NCBI RefSeq assembly: GCF_006352475.1
Contig: NZ_VCMZ01000001.1
Span: 1,550,001 to 1,614,000 of the forward strand
Origin: Acinetobacter pullicarnis
GTDB taxonomy: Bacteria > Pseudomonadota > Gammaproteobacteria > Pseudomonadales > Moraxellaceae
Length of the DNA stretch: 64,000 nucleotides
Direction of reading: 5' to 3'
The position numbers and the translations under genes were made by a program. The notes under the pieces were generated by a model. It saw only the letters and a list, made by a program, of their open reading frames with translations, was not told the origin of the DNA and did no database searches. How positions within the stretch are numbered: the first letter of the stretch is position 1; the number at the start of each line of letters is the position of its first letter. Shown here piece by piece: positions 23,430-33,203 of this stretch.

Positions 23430-25888
23430 TAATGTGTCCAAGATTGATTTACTTTATCGTAGCCGAGAATCCGATTTTCCATGAGAGAGCTTAGTTTGTT
23501 GTTTAAGTTCCCGAGTCCTTTTAATGTAAATTCGGCCATAATTGCGCGTTTTGGTTTAACATTTGGGTCATTAACGTTATCTAAATCGTTATAATATGAA
23601 CGCCCATAAACAGAAACGCCCCAACAACACGATTCATAATTTACACCGAGTAGATATTCACGAGCAACATTGTTCTCTATATCGTATTGCAGGTTCCCCA
23701 TAATACGCCAGTTATTTTTAATTGGCTGTATGAATGAAGCCATCACTTGGTCATAGGCCAGTTGATGGCCGGGTAGGTTGTCCCGATAGAAATAACCGAT
23801 GTTATAGAGATTACCTTGATCACCGGTATAATACACTTGGAAATCGCGCTGTGCGTTATTCCCATTCGATAGCCATGCAGCATTGGCTGAAACACTATAG
23901 TGGGTTGACAATTGGCTTGAGAGACTTAAGATTGGGCCCGTGCGTTTTTCAGTGTCAAATTTATCACCTTTGTTCAGCGTGACTTTACGATCTGAAAAAT
24001 AATGACTTTGACCAATACTGGCTCGTAATCTTTCTAGGCCAACGGGGTCAAATAAACTATAACTGATCCCCAGTGACAAGAAGTTATTGTCTTCTAGTCG
24101 GTCATGGCCATAAAAACGATAAGGATTAAACAGCTGATCATAATTCATTGACGCGGTGGTTGAGTCAAAATTTGGATAGCCATCCTGATTTTTATATTGT
24201 GAATAGGCGTAAAATGCACGTGGAGTAATGGTTTGTAAGAAATTCCCTTCACGTTCAAAGGTCAAACCAGTATCCAAGGTGAATTGCGGCACCACCACCG
24301 ATTTATTTTCTGAATCAGAAGTAAAGCTGGTGTTTTCCTTAGTTTCTTGGTCATAGAAAGTATTTAAGGTTCTGACCGAAACTTCCGGGATTGCAAAGGC
24401 CCAGGTGTTGCGGAAATTATAACGTGCCGCAAATTGGTTATATAACCGTGTACCATTGGGTTGAACCTGATTGTTTGTATTTAGACCATTTGAGCTGTCT
24501 GGATTAATATTCTTTCTAAAGTAGGCCGTGTCGTTATTAAACTCATATTCAAAGCCCAAAGGATTGCCCGTGACATAATTGACCAGCAACTGTGGAAGAC
24601 GTGCATATGGACGGTCAATTTGGGGAATGCTTTTATCTAAGGTTTGGAAGTCTTCAACTCGAAGTTTGGCATTTAGGCCAGGAATTCCATTGCCATAGTT
24701 GAGTTCCCAAGCACGACGTTGGTTTAATTCTGTTTTTGAGTTTGGATTGTTGTCTAAGTCGGTGAAGAAATCTTTATCAGAAACGTAGTTGTATTCGATA
24801 TTACTCGACCATTGGTTATTGATTTTCCAATAGTGCAAGACATGTAAATCTTTACGGTCGTTATCGTTATAATCACGGTCTGAAGGGAGATATCCACCCC
24901 AAATTCGACCTGTACCAAAGTTTTCAGTTAAATAGCGGAACTCACCATTTAGCATTACCCCACGGCTAGAATACAGCAGAGGTGTAATGGTCGCATCATA
25001 GTTAGACGCTAAGTTTAAATAAACCGGTGCCCCAACTTGGAACCCCCCCTCATTGCTATAACCGAAGGAAGGACTGAGTAGTCCAGTGGTTCTGCGATCA
25101 TCAATCGGGAAGTTGAAATATGGAATCGCAAGAACGGGGATGTCTTTAATATAAAGTTTGGTGTTTTTTGTGGTACCACGGCCAGTTTCTTCATTCAGCT
25201 CAATTTTTTTGGCTTGAATTTTCCATGTCGGCTTTTCATCTGGCGGGCAGGTGGTATAGCTAGCATCATCTAACACCACAACACTGGGTGAGACGCGTGA
25301 AATATTTGCAGCCTGACCATGTGCTTGGGTTTGTTCCGAAATATAAAAACTATTTTTTAATTGACCCGTTTGATCTTTTAAGTTGTAAGCAATTTGATCG
25401 CTTTGCGCAATCAGGCCACCTTGTGCCAGCTGTACATTACCTTTGGCATTGGCAAAGGTTTGGGTTTGATCAATGGTGATTGCATTGGCACGAATCATTC
25501 GACCTTGTTGGTCGATAATGACATTACCTTCAAGAACGGAATCACCGTTTGGGTTGTAATAGGCATTGTCGGCAGTAATCACTGAACTACCGTCGCTGGC
25601 AGCAACAGTTTCACTTTCTAAGCTAAAAGGGGTGACCCAAGTGTTTTGACACCAACGGCTATTCCCCGTGCTTGACTCACGAATCTGTGCCTGCGCGGAA
25701 TTTTTGTCGACATAATATTGCGCGTAGAAATCTTGGCCGGGGTAGCTTTCTTTGATTGCTGCTTTGAGCTGTTGATTATCAGGGTGCAAATCTTCTGGGT
25801 TAGATTCAGCATAGCTTGACAAAGAACTACCGCAAAGTAGGGTCAAAATAGCAGTCGCTAAAGGATTAAATTTAAACTGGTGCTTCAT
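23429..25888 (-). CDS. lptD: LPS/LOS-assembly outer-membrane protein LptD
   Basis: The 819-residue barrel with LptE inserts lipopolysaccharide or lipooligosaccharide into the outer leaflet. It has a signal peptide ending near SLSSYAES, an N-terminal OstA jellyroll (SSVITADNAYYNPNGDSVLEG) and the large C-terminal barrel with LDDASYTTCPPDEKPTW. Cysteines that could pair between domains are visible: Cys near CQNTW, CPPDE, and the adjacent pair SCCWGVSVYGR, as in E. coli. The start at 25888 was chosen because it begins the signal peptide; an in-frame start 28 codons earlier is unlikely. It heads the lptD-surA operon and diverges from amgK across 119 bases. Confidence 0.95.
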   Translation of the reverse strand: MKHQFKFNPLATAILTLLCGSSLSSYAESNPEDLHPDNQQLKAAIKESYPGQDFYAQYYVDKNSAQAQIRESSTGNSRWCQNTWVTPFSLESETVAASDGSSVITADNAYYNPNGDSVLEGNVIIDQQGRMIRANAITIDQTQTFANAKGNVQLAQGGLIAQSDQIAYNLKDQTGQLKNSFYISEQTQAHGQAANISRVSPSVVVLDDASYTTCPPDEKPTWKIQAKKIELNEETGRGTTKNTKLYIKDIPVLAIPYFNFPIDDRRTTGLLSPSFGYSNEGGFQVGAPVYLNLASNYDATITPLLYSSRGVMLNGEFRYLTENFGTGRIWGGYLPSDRDYNDNDRKDLHVLHYWKINNQWSSNIEYNYVSDKDFFTDLDNNPNSKTELNQRRAWELNYGNGIPGLNAKLRVEDFQTLDKSIPQIDRPYARLPQLLVNYVTGNPLGFEYEFNNDTAYFRKNINPDSSNGLNTNNQVQPNGTRLYNQFAARYNFRNTWAFAIPEVSVRTLNTFYDQETKENTSFTSDSENKSVVVPQFTLDTGLTFEREGNFLQTITPRAFYAYSQYKNQDGYPNFDSTTASMNYDQLFNPYRFYGHDRLEDNNFLSLGISYSLFDPVGLERLRASIGQSHYFSDRKVTLNKGDKFDTEKRTGPILSLSSQLSTHYSVSANAAWLSNGNNAQRDFQVYYTGDQGNLYNIGYFYRDNLPGHQLAYDQVMASFIQPIKNNWRIMGNLQYDIENNVAREYLLGVNYESCCWGVSVYGRSYYNDLDNVNDPNVKPKRAIMAEFTLKGLGNLNNKLSSLMENRILGYDKVNQSWTH

Positions 25889-26007
25889 TTGTCTCATTAA
25901 CCAAGTATGCAAATCGCAATTAATTGTTCTCGCATCATAGAGAAAAAGTAGATAAGTAGCTACACTTAGCACTTCAAAAAATCAGCCTGAATTAGATTTA
26001 ATCGTAA

Positions 26008-27024
26008 ATGAATACACAACGCGAACATTTAATCGAACAATGGGTGGCATCTGTACTCGATTCAGATCAATACCAAATCAGTTTTTTAGCTGGCGATGCA
26101 AGTTTTCGCCGTTACGCACGAATCCAACTGAATAATAAAACATTTATGCTCATGGATGCACCCCCTGAAAAAGAAGATTGTGCACCCTTTGTGAAAATTG
26201 ATGAATTTTTTGATCTGCATGGTGTGCGTGTTCCGCATATTATCGCCAAAGATTTACAGTTGGGTTTTTTATTACTTGAAGACTTTGGCGATGTCTTGCT
26301 GAGTAGTCTGCTCAATGCAGAAACTGTAGATCGTTATTATCAGCAATGTTTTAAACAGTTGGTCCAATTGCAGGCGATTCAAAACCATGCCGATTTCCCA
26401 GCGTATTCGTATGAGAAATTATGCAGTGAAATGCATTTGCTGACGGAATGGCTATTGCCTGCCTTGCACGTATTACCCACTGCTGAAGAAACACAGGTGA
26501 TTGAACAGGCCTTTGATTTTCTAGCGAATGCTGCGTTGGCTCAGCCACAGGTGATTGTACATCGTGACTTCCATAGCCGTAATTTGATGAAACTCGCCGA
26601 CCAAGATGAATTGGGGGTGATTGATTTTCAAGATGCGGTGATTGGTGCAGATACCTATGACTTAATCTCATTGACCCGCGATGCCTATGTGCAATGGGAG
26701 CCTGCGCGCGTTTATCGTTGGTTTAATGAATTTTATGACTTGTTACCTGCATCGGCAAAACAAGGTCGTGACTTTATTCAGTTTAAACGCGATGCAGATC
26801 TAATGGCAGTGCAGCGCCACATTAAAATCCTCGGTATTTTTGTGCGTCTTTTTGAGCGTGATGGCAAATCGGGTTATTTAAATGATCTACCACGGGTGAT
26901 GTGGTATTTACTGCAAGAAACGCAAGAGATTGCTGAATTACAAGCGTTTATTGGATTTATGCAAGCACGGGTGATGCCCGCATTTGAACAAAAATATGGC
27001 AAGTATCAAATGGTGAGTGTATGA
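26008..27024 (+). CDS. amgK: N-acetylmuramate/N-acetylglucosamine kinase (AmgK)
   Basis: The 338-residue kinase has the aminoglycoside-phosphotransferase (APH) fold. SFLAGDASFRRYARIQL is the nucleotide loop, VIVHRDFHSRNLM (about residue 191) the catalytic loop with Asp, and LGVIDFQDAVIGADTYDL the metal-binding segment. In Pseudomonas, AmgK phosphorylates MurNAc at C1 and MurU then makes UDP-MurNAc, a peptidoglycan-recycling route bypassing the fosfomycin target. Its stop overlaps the murU start (ATGA), and lptD-surA lie next door as in Pseudomonas. These two facts make the assignment firm. Confidence 0.92.
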   Translation: MNTQREHLIEQWVASVLDSDQYQISFLAGDASFRRYARIQLNNKTFMLMDAPPEKEDCAPFVKIDEFFDLHGVRVPHIIAKDLQLGFLLLEDFGDVLLSSLLNAETVDRYYQQCFKQLVQLQAIQNHADFPAYSYEKLCSEMHLLTEWLLPALHVLPTAEETQVIEQAFDFLANAALAQPQVIVHRDFHSRNLMKLADQDELGVIDFQDAVIGADTYDLISLTRDAYVQWEPARVYRWFNEFYDLLPASAKQGRDFIQFKRDADLMAVQRHIKILGIFVRLFERDGKSGYLNDLPRVMWYLLQETQEIAELQAFIGFMQARVMPAFEQKYGKYQMVSV

Positions 27025-27704
27025 AAGCGATGATTTTAGCGGCGGGTATGGGCAACCGTATGCGTCCGCTGACTTTACATACGCCCAAGCCCTTGCTCCC
27101 AGTTGGAAATAAGCCATTAATTGTTTGGCATATTGAAAAACTAAAAGCGATTGGTGTGACCGAGATCGTGATTAATACGGCCTGGCTTGGTGAAAAACTG
27201 CTTGAAGCATTGGGTGATGGTTCGCAGTTTGGGGTGCAGATTTATTGGTCACATGAAGGCGAAGGGCTTGAAACGGCAGGCGGTATTATTAATGCCTTGC
27301 CTTTGCTGGGTGATGCACCGTTTATTTTGCTAAATGGTGATGTTTGGACCGATATGGATTTTAGCGGATTGCTTGAGGTTGAGTTAGCCGATAACTTGGC
27401 ACATTTGGTCTTGGTCGATAATCCCGCACAGCATCCCGATGGTGATTTTTGTCTCAGCCAAAATCGCGCTTATTTGTTTGAGCAGCAACAACCCGGTGAG
27501 CATTTAACCTATAGCGGTATTGCGGTTTATTCTCCACAATTATTCAAAGGTTTAGACGCTGGTAAGCGTGCGATGCTGCCGATCTTCAAACAGGCCATGC
27601 AAAATAAGCAAGTCAGTGCTGAAAAAATGCAAGCAAGATGGGTTGATGTGGGGACGCCAGCGCGTTTAGCTGAGCTAGATCAGCAACTTTCTGCCAGCAT
27701 ATAA
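27021..27704 (+). CDS. murU: N-acetylmuramate-1-phosphate uridylyltransferase (MurU)
   Basis: The 227-residue nucleotidyltransferase begins with the sugar-nucleotide pyrophosphorylase loop AAGMGNRMRPLTLHTPKPLL. It also has EGEGLETAGGIINALPLLGD and the metal Asp in LLNGDVWTDMDF, the classic GD-x-D pattern. It converts MurNAc-1-phosphate and UTP to UDP-MurNAc after AmgK. The four-base overlap with amgK indicates one transcript. Length matches the family. It ends 91 bases before rsmG. Confidence 0.92.
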   Translation: MKAMILAAGMGNRMRPLTLHTPKPLLPVGNKPLIVWHIEKLKAIGVTEIVINTAWLGEKLLEALGDGSQFGVQIYWSHEGEGLETAGGIINALPLLGDAPFILLNGDVWTDMDFSGLLEVELADNLAHLVLVDNPAQHPDGDFCLSQNRAYLFEQQQPGEHLTYSGIAVYSPQLFKGLDAGKRAMLPIFKQAMQNKQVSAEKMQARWVDVGTPARLAELDQQLSASI

Positions 27705-27795
27705 GGTCAAATGCATAATTACTCATCATTGAAGGGTGTTCCACGCGATAGAAATCGGTATACTTCGAACTAATTCTTATAAATGTTGCGTATTT

Positions 27796-28428
27796 ATGCA
27801 TCCTTTCTTTCAAGCTCTAAAGCAAGACAGTCAAAAGCTTGGCCTACAGCTAAGCGATGAAGCACTGCAAGCTTTACTCCAGTATCAAGACGCTTTGCTT
27901 TTGTGGAACAAAGCCTATAATTTGACCGCAATACGTCAGCCGAAGGAAATGTTAGTTAAACATTTACTCGATAGTCTAAGTATCTTAAAAGCTTTGCCTG
28001 CTGGACGTTTGCTCGATATTGGAACCGGTGGTGGTATGCCGGGCATGATCGTTGCGTTGACGCAACCTGAACGCGAATGTGTGCTACTTGATTCAAATGG
28101 GAAGAAAATTCGTTTTCTTACTCAGTTTATCGCCGATTTAAAATTAAAAAATGTAACGGCAGTACAAACCCGGGTTGAAAATGTAGAGAGCATTCAAAGC
28201 CTCGGTCAATTTGATGTTATTACCAGTCGTGCTTTTGCATCATTGACTGATTTTGTCGATGCCTCAAAACCGTATATGCATGCAAACAGTCAGATTGCAG
28301 CCATGAAAGGTCTGGTACCACAAGAAGAAATTGACGCCTTAGCTGGACAATGGCAATGTGAAACCATCGCATTGACGGTCCCGCATTTAGACGAACAACG
28401 ACATTTACTGATTTTAAAACAAATTTAA
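27796..28428 (+). CDS. rsmG: 16S rRNA (guanine527-N7)-methyltransferase
   Basis: The 210-residue SAM-dependent methyltransferase modifies G527 of 16S rRNA. It shows YNLTAIRQPKEMLVKHLLDS, the SAM-binding LDIGTGGGMPGMIVA (about residues 74-88) and VITSRAFASL, all RsmG hallmarks. The start at 27796 gives the usual length (E. coli 207); a GTG 20 codons upstream would add non-conserved sequence. There is no clear ribosome site before the ATG. It stands directly before parA, an arrangement conserved in many bacteria. Confidence 0.95.
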   Translation: MHPFFQALKQDSQKLGLQLSDEALQALLQYQDALLLWNKAYNLTAIRQPKEMLVKHLLDSLSILKALPAGRLLDIGTGGGMPGMIVALTQPERECVLLDSNGKKIRFLTQFIADLKLKNVTAVQTRVENVESIQSLGQFDVITSRAFASLTDFVDASKPYMHANSQIAAMKGLVPQEEIDALAGQWQCETIALTVPHLDEQRHLLILKQI

Positions 28429-28452
28429 GACTTAATTAGGATTGGGATTCGC

Positions 28453-29226
28453 ATGGCTCAAATTATAGCAATCGCCAACCAGAAAGGTGGCGTTGGTAAA
28501 ACTACGACAGCGGTTAACTTGGCAGCTTCGTTGGCTGTATTGAAAAAACGAGTTTTACTGGTCGATATGGATTCCCAAGGGAATGCGACCATGGGTTCAG
28601 GCATTCAAAAAAATGATCTGCTGTATTCAATTACCGATGTGATGCTGGGTGAAGTGCCACTGAGTACGGCAATCTATCAGTCTGAAGTGGGTTATAAAGT
28701 TCTGGGTTCTAACCGTGATTTGGCCGGTGTGGAACTTGTAATCGCTGAGCAAGAAGGCCGTGAATTTATTTTACGTGAAGCGCTGAAAGAAGTTGAAAAA
28801 AACTTTGACTATATTTTAGTGGATTGTGCACCGAGTTTAAGTTTGATCACCGTGAATGCTTTGGCTGCAGTCCAAGGTGTGATTATTCCAATGCAATGTG
28901 AATATTATGCATTGGAAGGCTTGGCTGATTTAACTCAAACCATCGATAAGATCCAACAGGCCTTAAATCCTGCACTGGAAATCGTAGGGGTGGTGCGCAC
29001 CATGTATGATGCGCGAAATGCACTGACTCGTGATGTTTCTGCCGAGTTGGAGCAGTATTTTGGTCAAAAGCTTTATGATACCGTCGTACCACGTAACGTA
29101 CGTTTGGCTGAAGCACCCGCACATGGCTTGCCGATTATCTATTTTGAAAAAAGCTCGAAAGGGGCGATTGCCTATTTAAATTTGGCAGCAGAAATTTTGA
29201 AAAAAACCACAGTGAAAAGGAAGTAA
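28453..29226 (+). CDS. parA: Chromosome partition ATPase ParA (Soj)
   Basis: The 257-residue ATPase binds DNA non-specifically in its ATP dimer form and moves ParB-bound origins apart. The deviant Walker A ANQKGGVGKTTTAVNLAASL starts at residue 8, switch I is DMDSQGNAT and switch II DYILVDCAPSLS. Late sequence ARNALTRDV and PRNVRLAEAPAHG fits chromosomal ParA. It lies between rsmG and parB with a three-base gap to parB. Confidence 0.96.
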   Translation: MAQIIAIANQKGGVGKTTTAVNLAASLAVLKKRVLLVDMDSQGNATMGSGIQKNDLLYSITDVMLGEVPLSTAIYQSEVGYKVLGSNRDLAGVELVIAEQEGREFILREALKEVEKNFDYILVDCAPSLSLITVNALAAVQGVIIPMQCEYYALEGLADLTQTIDKIQQALNPALEIVGVVRTMYDARNALTRDVSAELEQYFGQKLYDTVVPRNVRLAEAPAHGLPIIYFEKSSKGAIAYLNLAAEILKKTTVKRK

Positions 29227-29229
29227 AAC

Positions 29230-30120
29230 ATGACCATTAAAAAACGCGGTTTGGCAAAAGGTCGTGGTTTAGATGCATTACTGGGTTCGATCCAAAAAGA
29301 AAAACTTCAGCTTGAAGCACAAGGCGTTGATCATGGTCAATTAAAACAAATTGATGTTGGTCAGTTAAAACGTGGTGCCTATCAACCCCGTCGCTTTATT
29401 CACGAAGCAGATTTGCAAGAATTAGCCGCATCGATTGAAAAACATGGTGTGATGCAACCCATCGTGATTCGACCCGTCGATGATGCAGAGCATCCTTTTG
29501 AAATTATTGCCGGTGAGCGTCGTTGGCGTGCGGCACAATTGGCTGGGCTAAAACAAGTGCCTGCGATTGTGCGTGACCTCACCGATCAGGTGGCGATTGC
29601 ATTGGCGCTGATTGAGAATATCCAGCGTCAAGATTTAAACCCGATTGATCAAGCCATGGCATTACAGCGCTTTCATGAAGAGTTTGGTTTAAGCCATCAA
29701 GAAATTGCCGATACCGTGGGAAAAGCCAGAACCACCATCAGTAACTTGTTGCGATTACTCAGTTTAAATGATGATATCAAACAGTTGATGCAAGAAGGCC
29801 AGCTGGATATGGGGCATGCACGGGCCATTCTGAGCTTAAAAGCAGAGGCACAAATGAAAATTGCGCAGATTGTGATTGAAAAATCGCTTTCTGTGCGTCA
29901 AACCGAGCAATTGGTGCGCGAATGGAATGCGCCTAAGCAACCTGCTGCCAAAGCATCATTGTCGAGTGACTTGGAGCAACTGACTCAACAGCTTTCAGAG
30001 CGCTTTAGTGCCAGTGTTAAAATTGATCACAACAAGCAAGGTAAGGGGAAGTTGGTCATCCATTATCATTCTTTGGATGAGTTAGATGGAATTTTAAACA
30101 TCTGTTTGCCTGAAAAATAA
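29230..30120 (+). CDS. parB: Chromosome partition protein ParB (Spo0J)
   Basis: The 296-residue CTP-dependent clamp loads at parS sites and spreads along DNA. KRGLAKGRGLDALLGSI at the N-terminus is the ParA-interacting region. GAYQPRR and IIAGERRWRAAQLAGL are the CTP-binding motifs, and EIADTVGKARTTISNLLRLL is the parS-reading helix-turn-helix. The C-terminal KGKGKLVIHYHSLDELDGIL is the dimerisation domain. I saw no convincing parS site inside the window. A 15-bp hairpin follows the stop. Confidence 0.96.
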   Translation: MTIKKRGLAKGRGLDALLGSIQKEKLQLEAQGVDHGQLKQIDVGQLKRGAYQPRRFIHEADLQELAASIEKHGVMQPIVIRPVDDAEHPFEIIAGERRWRAAQLAGLKQVPAIVRDLTDQVAIALALIENIQRQDLNPIDQAMALQRFHEEFGLSHQEIADTVGKARTTISNLLRLLSLNDDIKQLMQEGQLDMGHARAILSLKAEAQMKIAQIVIEKSLSVRQTEQLVREWNAPKQPAAKASLSSDLEQLTQQLSERFSASVKIDHNKQGKGKLVIHYHSLDELDGILNICLPEK

Positions 30121-30125
30121 AAGTA

Positions 30126-30159
30126 ACCACCGACTTTAGATGTCTCTAAAGCCGGTGGT
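30126..30159 (+). other. 15-bp hairpin after parB, no T tract
   Basis: ACCACCG-A-CTTTAGA pairs with TCTAAAG-C-CGGTGGT across a TGTC loop, with one A-C mismatch. It starts five bases after the parB stop. There is no U tract, so it may mark an mRNA 3' end or a protein site rather than an intrinsic terminator. Confidence 0.65.
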
Positions 30160-30374
30160 CATAACAGAAAAATGCGATATTACAATCACCTTTGCACAGC
30201 TATTGATAAGCAAGGGTGAGCAATAAAACAATATGATCACAAGATTGCACGCAATTAAAGTCGTGATAAACTCGGCAGGGTATTGCGAACGCATTTGCAA
30301 TTGCTATCGATTCAAGATGCTACTGATTTATTATTAATCTGTGTACCGAAGTTCCTTCTCGAGGTTATTAACGA

Positions 30375-32105
30375 GTGAAACAAGATTTTAAGGTTTATAT
30401 TCGCCTACTGGCTTATTTAAAGCAGTATTGGGGAGTAGCACTGCTGATTCTGCTTGGTTTTGGGATGAATGCAGCAACAGAAGTATCTGTTGCCAAGTTA
30501 TTACAATTCATTATCGATGCCATTCAAAACGGTAACCGTGAAAATCTGGACTGGTTTCCTGCATTAATCGTTTTATTGATGTTTATCCGTGGCGTGGGAT
30601 TGTTCATGGGGGGCTATTTTACCGCCGTGATCTCCAGAAGTCTGGTGTTTCAGATGCGTCAAGAGGTCTATGCCAAGCTTTTAAGACTCCCGAATCAATA
30701 TTATCTCGATAACTCTTCCGGTCATATTACCGCCAAAATTATGTATAACGTGGAGCAAGTGACTGCTGCCTCGTCAGAATCATTAAAGGCGATTGTCAAA
30801 GATGGTTTGATTACCGTGGGCTTGCTGGGTTACTTGTTTTATAGCAATTGGCGTTTAACTATTTGTATTTTTATTTTCTTGCCGATTATTGGTTTGCTGG
30901 TACGCAAAGCGGGTAAGCGTATGCGTAAGCTGTCGATTGAAGTGCAAGATACCATGGGTGACGTTAACCATGTGGTACAAGAAAGCATCAATGGGCAAGC
31001 TGTCGTGAAAAGCTTTATTGGTGAAGCCAGCGAGCAAAAACGCTTTTTCCACCATTCTGAACAAAACTTAAAACGCAGTTTGAAAATGGTGGTGGTGCAA
31101 AACCTCAACAGTCCCGTGGTGCAATTGGTGATTTCAATTGCCATGAGCTTGATTGTTTGGATTGCGCTGCGCCCACAGATTTTTGGTGATACCACTGCCG
31201 GTGAGTTTGTTGCATATATTACCGCTGCCGGTTTATTGGGTAAGCCGATTAAAAGTTTGACAGACGTCAATGAAAAACTACAACGTGGTCTTGCTGCTGC
31301 ACATTCAGTGTTTGAGCTGCTTGATTTGCCGGAAGAGAAAAATACTGGGACACAAACACCGAAATTACGTGGTGACATTAAATTTGAGCAGGTCAACCTA
31401 ACTTATCGTGGTGATATTCATGCGATTCGTGATTTCTCACTGAATATTCAAGCGGGACAAACCGTGGCTTTAGTGGGGCGCTCAGGTGCAGGTAAAACCT
31501 CATTGGTGAATATGCTGACTCGTTTTCAAGAAATCAGCACAGGGCAGATCTATTTGGATCAAACCCCGATTCAAGAGATTGAATTAGAATGCTTGCGTTC
31601 TCAAGTTGCGATGGTTAATCAGCAAGTGGTGCTCTTCGACCGAACAGTACGTGAAAATATTGCCTACGGGCAGCTTGAAGGTGCCAGTGATGAGGCTATT
31701 GTTGCAGCAGCAAAAGCAGCCTATGCACATGATTTCATTATGGCTCTGCCACAAGGTTATGATACTCAGTTAGGTGCACAAGGTCTGTCTTTATCGGGTG
31801 GTCAACGTCAACGTGTTGCAATTGCACGTGCGATTTTGAAAAATGCCCCGATTTTAATTCTAGACGAAGCCACCAGTGCCTTGGACAATGAGTCAGAACA
31901 CTTTATTCAAAAAGCTTTTGATGCCGCGATGCATGATCAAAATCGGACCACCTTAGTGATTGCTCATCGACTTTCAACCATCGAAAATGCGGACTTGATT
32001 GTGGTAATGGACAAAGGACAAATTGTAGAGCAGGGTACACATCAACAACTCTTAACTCAAAAAGGTGCATATTATCAATTGCATCAAAGAAATTTTGAGG
32101 AATAA
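30375..32105 (+). CDS. msbA: Lipid A export ATP-binding/permease protein MsbA
   Basis: The 576-residue half-transporter flips core-lipid A across the inner membrane. An N-terminal six-helix ABC exporter domain (about residues 15-310) precedes an ATPase domain with Walker A VGRSGAGKTS (about residue 372), the Q-loop MVNQQVVLFD, signature LSGGQRQRVAIARAI, Walker B ILILDEATSALD and switch His in IAHRLS. The start is GTG with GAGG ten bases upstream. Its neighbours lpxK and kdsB and its length (E. coli 582) support MsbA rather than a drug exporter. Confidence 0.94.
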   Translation: MKQDFKVYIRLLAYLKQYWGVALLILLGFGMNAATEVSVAKLLQFIIDAIQNGNRENLDWFPALIVLLMFIRGVGLFMGGYFTAVISRSLVFQMRQEVYAKLLRLPNQYYLDNSSGHITAKIMYNVEQVTAASSESLKAIVKDGLITVGLLGYLFYSNWRLTICIFIFLPIIGLLVRKAGKRMRKLSIEVQDTMGDVNHVVQESINGQAVVKSFIGEASEQKRFFHHSEQNLKRSLKMVVVQNLNSPVVQLVISIAMSLIVWIALRPQIFGDTTAGEFVAYITAAGLLGKPIKSLTDVNEKLQRGLAAAHSVFELLDLPEEKNTGTQTPKLRGDIKFEQVNLTYRGDIHAIRDFSLNIQAGQTVALVGRSGAGKTSLVNMLTRFQEISTGQIYLDQTPIQEIELECLRSQVAMVNQQVVLFDRTVRENIAYGQLEGASDEAIVAAAKAAYAHDFIMALPQGYDTQLGAQGLSLSGGQRQRVAIARAILKNAPILILDEATSALDNESEHFIQKAFDAAMHDQNRTTLVIAHRLSTIENADLIVVMDKGQIVEQGTHQQLLTQKGAYYQLHQRNFEE

Positions 32106-32108
32106 GTG

Positions 32109-33119
32109 ATGAGCATTGCGCAGCATTTGCAAAATGCTTGGCAACGTCAAGCCAAGTGGTTGATTGTGCTGCGTCCTTTGTCATGCTTATACCGTTTTGG
32201 TTTTCTGCTCAACCAGCAACGTTATCAGTTGGGTCTTAAAAAAAGTTATCTCGCACCAGTGCCTGTGATGGTGATTGGTAATATCACCGTGGGTGGCAGT
32301 GGGAAAACCCCATTACTGATTCAATTGGTAAAATATCTGCAAGCAAAACAGATTCGAGTCGCTGTAATTAGTCGTGGTTATGGTGGTCGAGGGCCTTTTC
32401 CTGTTTTACTTCAGTCAGATTCATTACCGGAAATTGTAGGGGATGAACCTTGTCAAATTGTACAAGCAACAGCTGTAGCGATGGCTGTTGGTCCCAATCG
32501 CCAAGCCAATATTGAGCTGTTGTTACAACACGGTACGTATGATCTGATTATCAGCGATGATGGCTTACAGCATTGGGCCTTACAACGCCAGCTTGAATGG
32601 ATTGTGTTGGATAATCAGCGTGGTTTAGGCAATCAAAAATTATTACCTGAAGGCTATTTGCGTGAACCGCCTTCGCGTTTGCAACACAGTACTGTAATTG
32701 AGCATGCACAGGCGCCTACACAAGCGCTCAATATGCATTTGGCCGTTGCAGCACCCTATCTTTTGCAGACCATCCCCAATCAACCCGCCCAGTTCGATGC
32801 CACATTGCATTATTGTGCTTTGGTGGGGATTGGTTTTCCGCAACGTTTTTATCAAACGTTGCGGCAGATGGGGGTGAGTCAATTTCAGCCACATGAATTT
32901 CCAGACCATCATGAGTATGTGCTTGAAGATTTAGATTTTGCGACTGGGCTACAGATCATCACCACTGAAAAAGATGCAGTGAAACTCAAAGCGCTATTAC
33001 AACATTATCCAGATTTTAAGCGCCCAATTTGGGTGGTGCCTGTGACAGCAGTCTTGTCTGATGCCTGTTATATGTTGTTAAATCAACAGTTACAGCAATT
33101 GGGCATAGGGATTGATTAA
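32109..33119 (+). CDS. lpxK: Tetraacyldisaccharide 4'-kinase
   Basis: The 336-residue inner-membrane kinase adds the 4'-phosphate to the lipid A precursor to give lipid IVA. It has a P-loop in VIGNITVGGSGKTPLLIQL (about residues 55-73), ISRGYGGRG, and the catalytic region IISDDGLQHWALQRQLEWIV. A single hydrophobic N-terminal helix anchors it. I chose ATG 32109 because GAGGAA stands eight bases upstream; a GTG directly before it is also in frame. It follows msbA by three bases, so they share a transcript. Confidence 0.95.
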   Translation: MSIAQHLQNAWQRQAKWLIVLRPLSCLYRFGFLLNQQRYQLGLKKSYLAPVPVMVIGNITVGGSGKTPLLIQLVKYLQAKQIRVAVISRGYGGRGPFPVLLQSDSLPEIVGDEPCQIVQATAVAMAVGPNRQANIELLLQHGTYDLIISDDGLQHWALQRQLEWIVLDNQRGLGNQKLLPEGYLREPPSRLQHSTVIEHAQAPTQALNMHLAVAAPYLLQTIPNQPAQFDATLHYCALVGIGFPQRFYQTLRQMGVSQFQPHEFPDHHEYVLEDLDFATGLQIITTEKDAVKLKALLQHYPDFKRPIWVVPVTAVLSDACYMLLNQQLQQLGIGID

Positions 33120-33203
33120 GTAGATTTGCGCATTATATTTTAACGCGTACTTTAATATTGTCTTTAACTCGAATTTTTGAATTATATTTTTAAAGGTTTT
33201 CGC

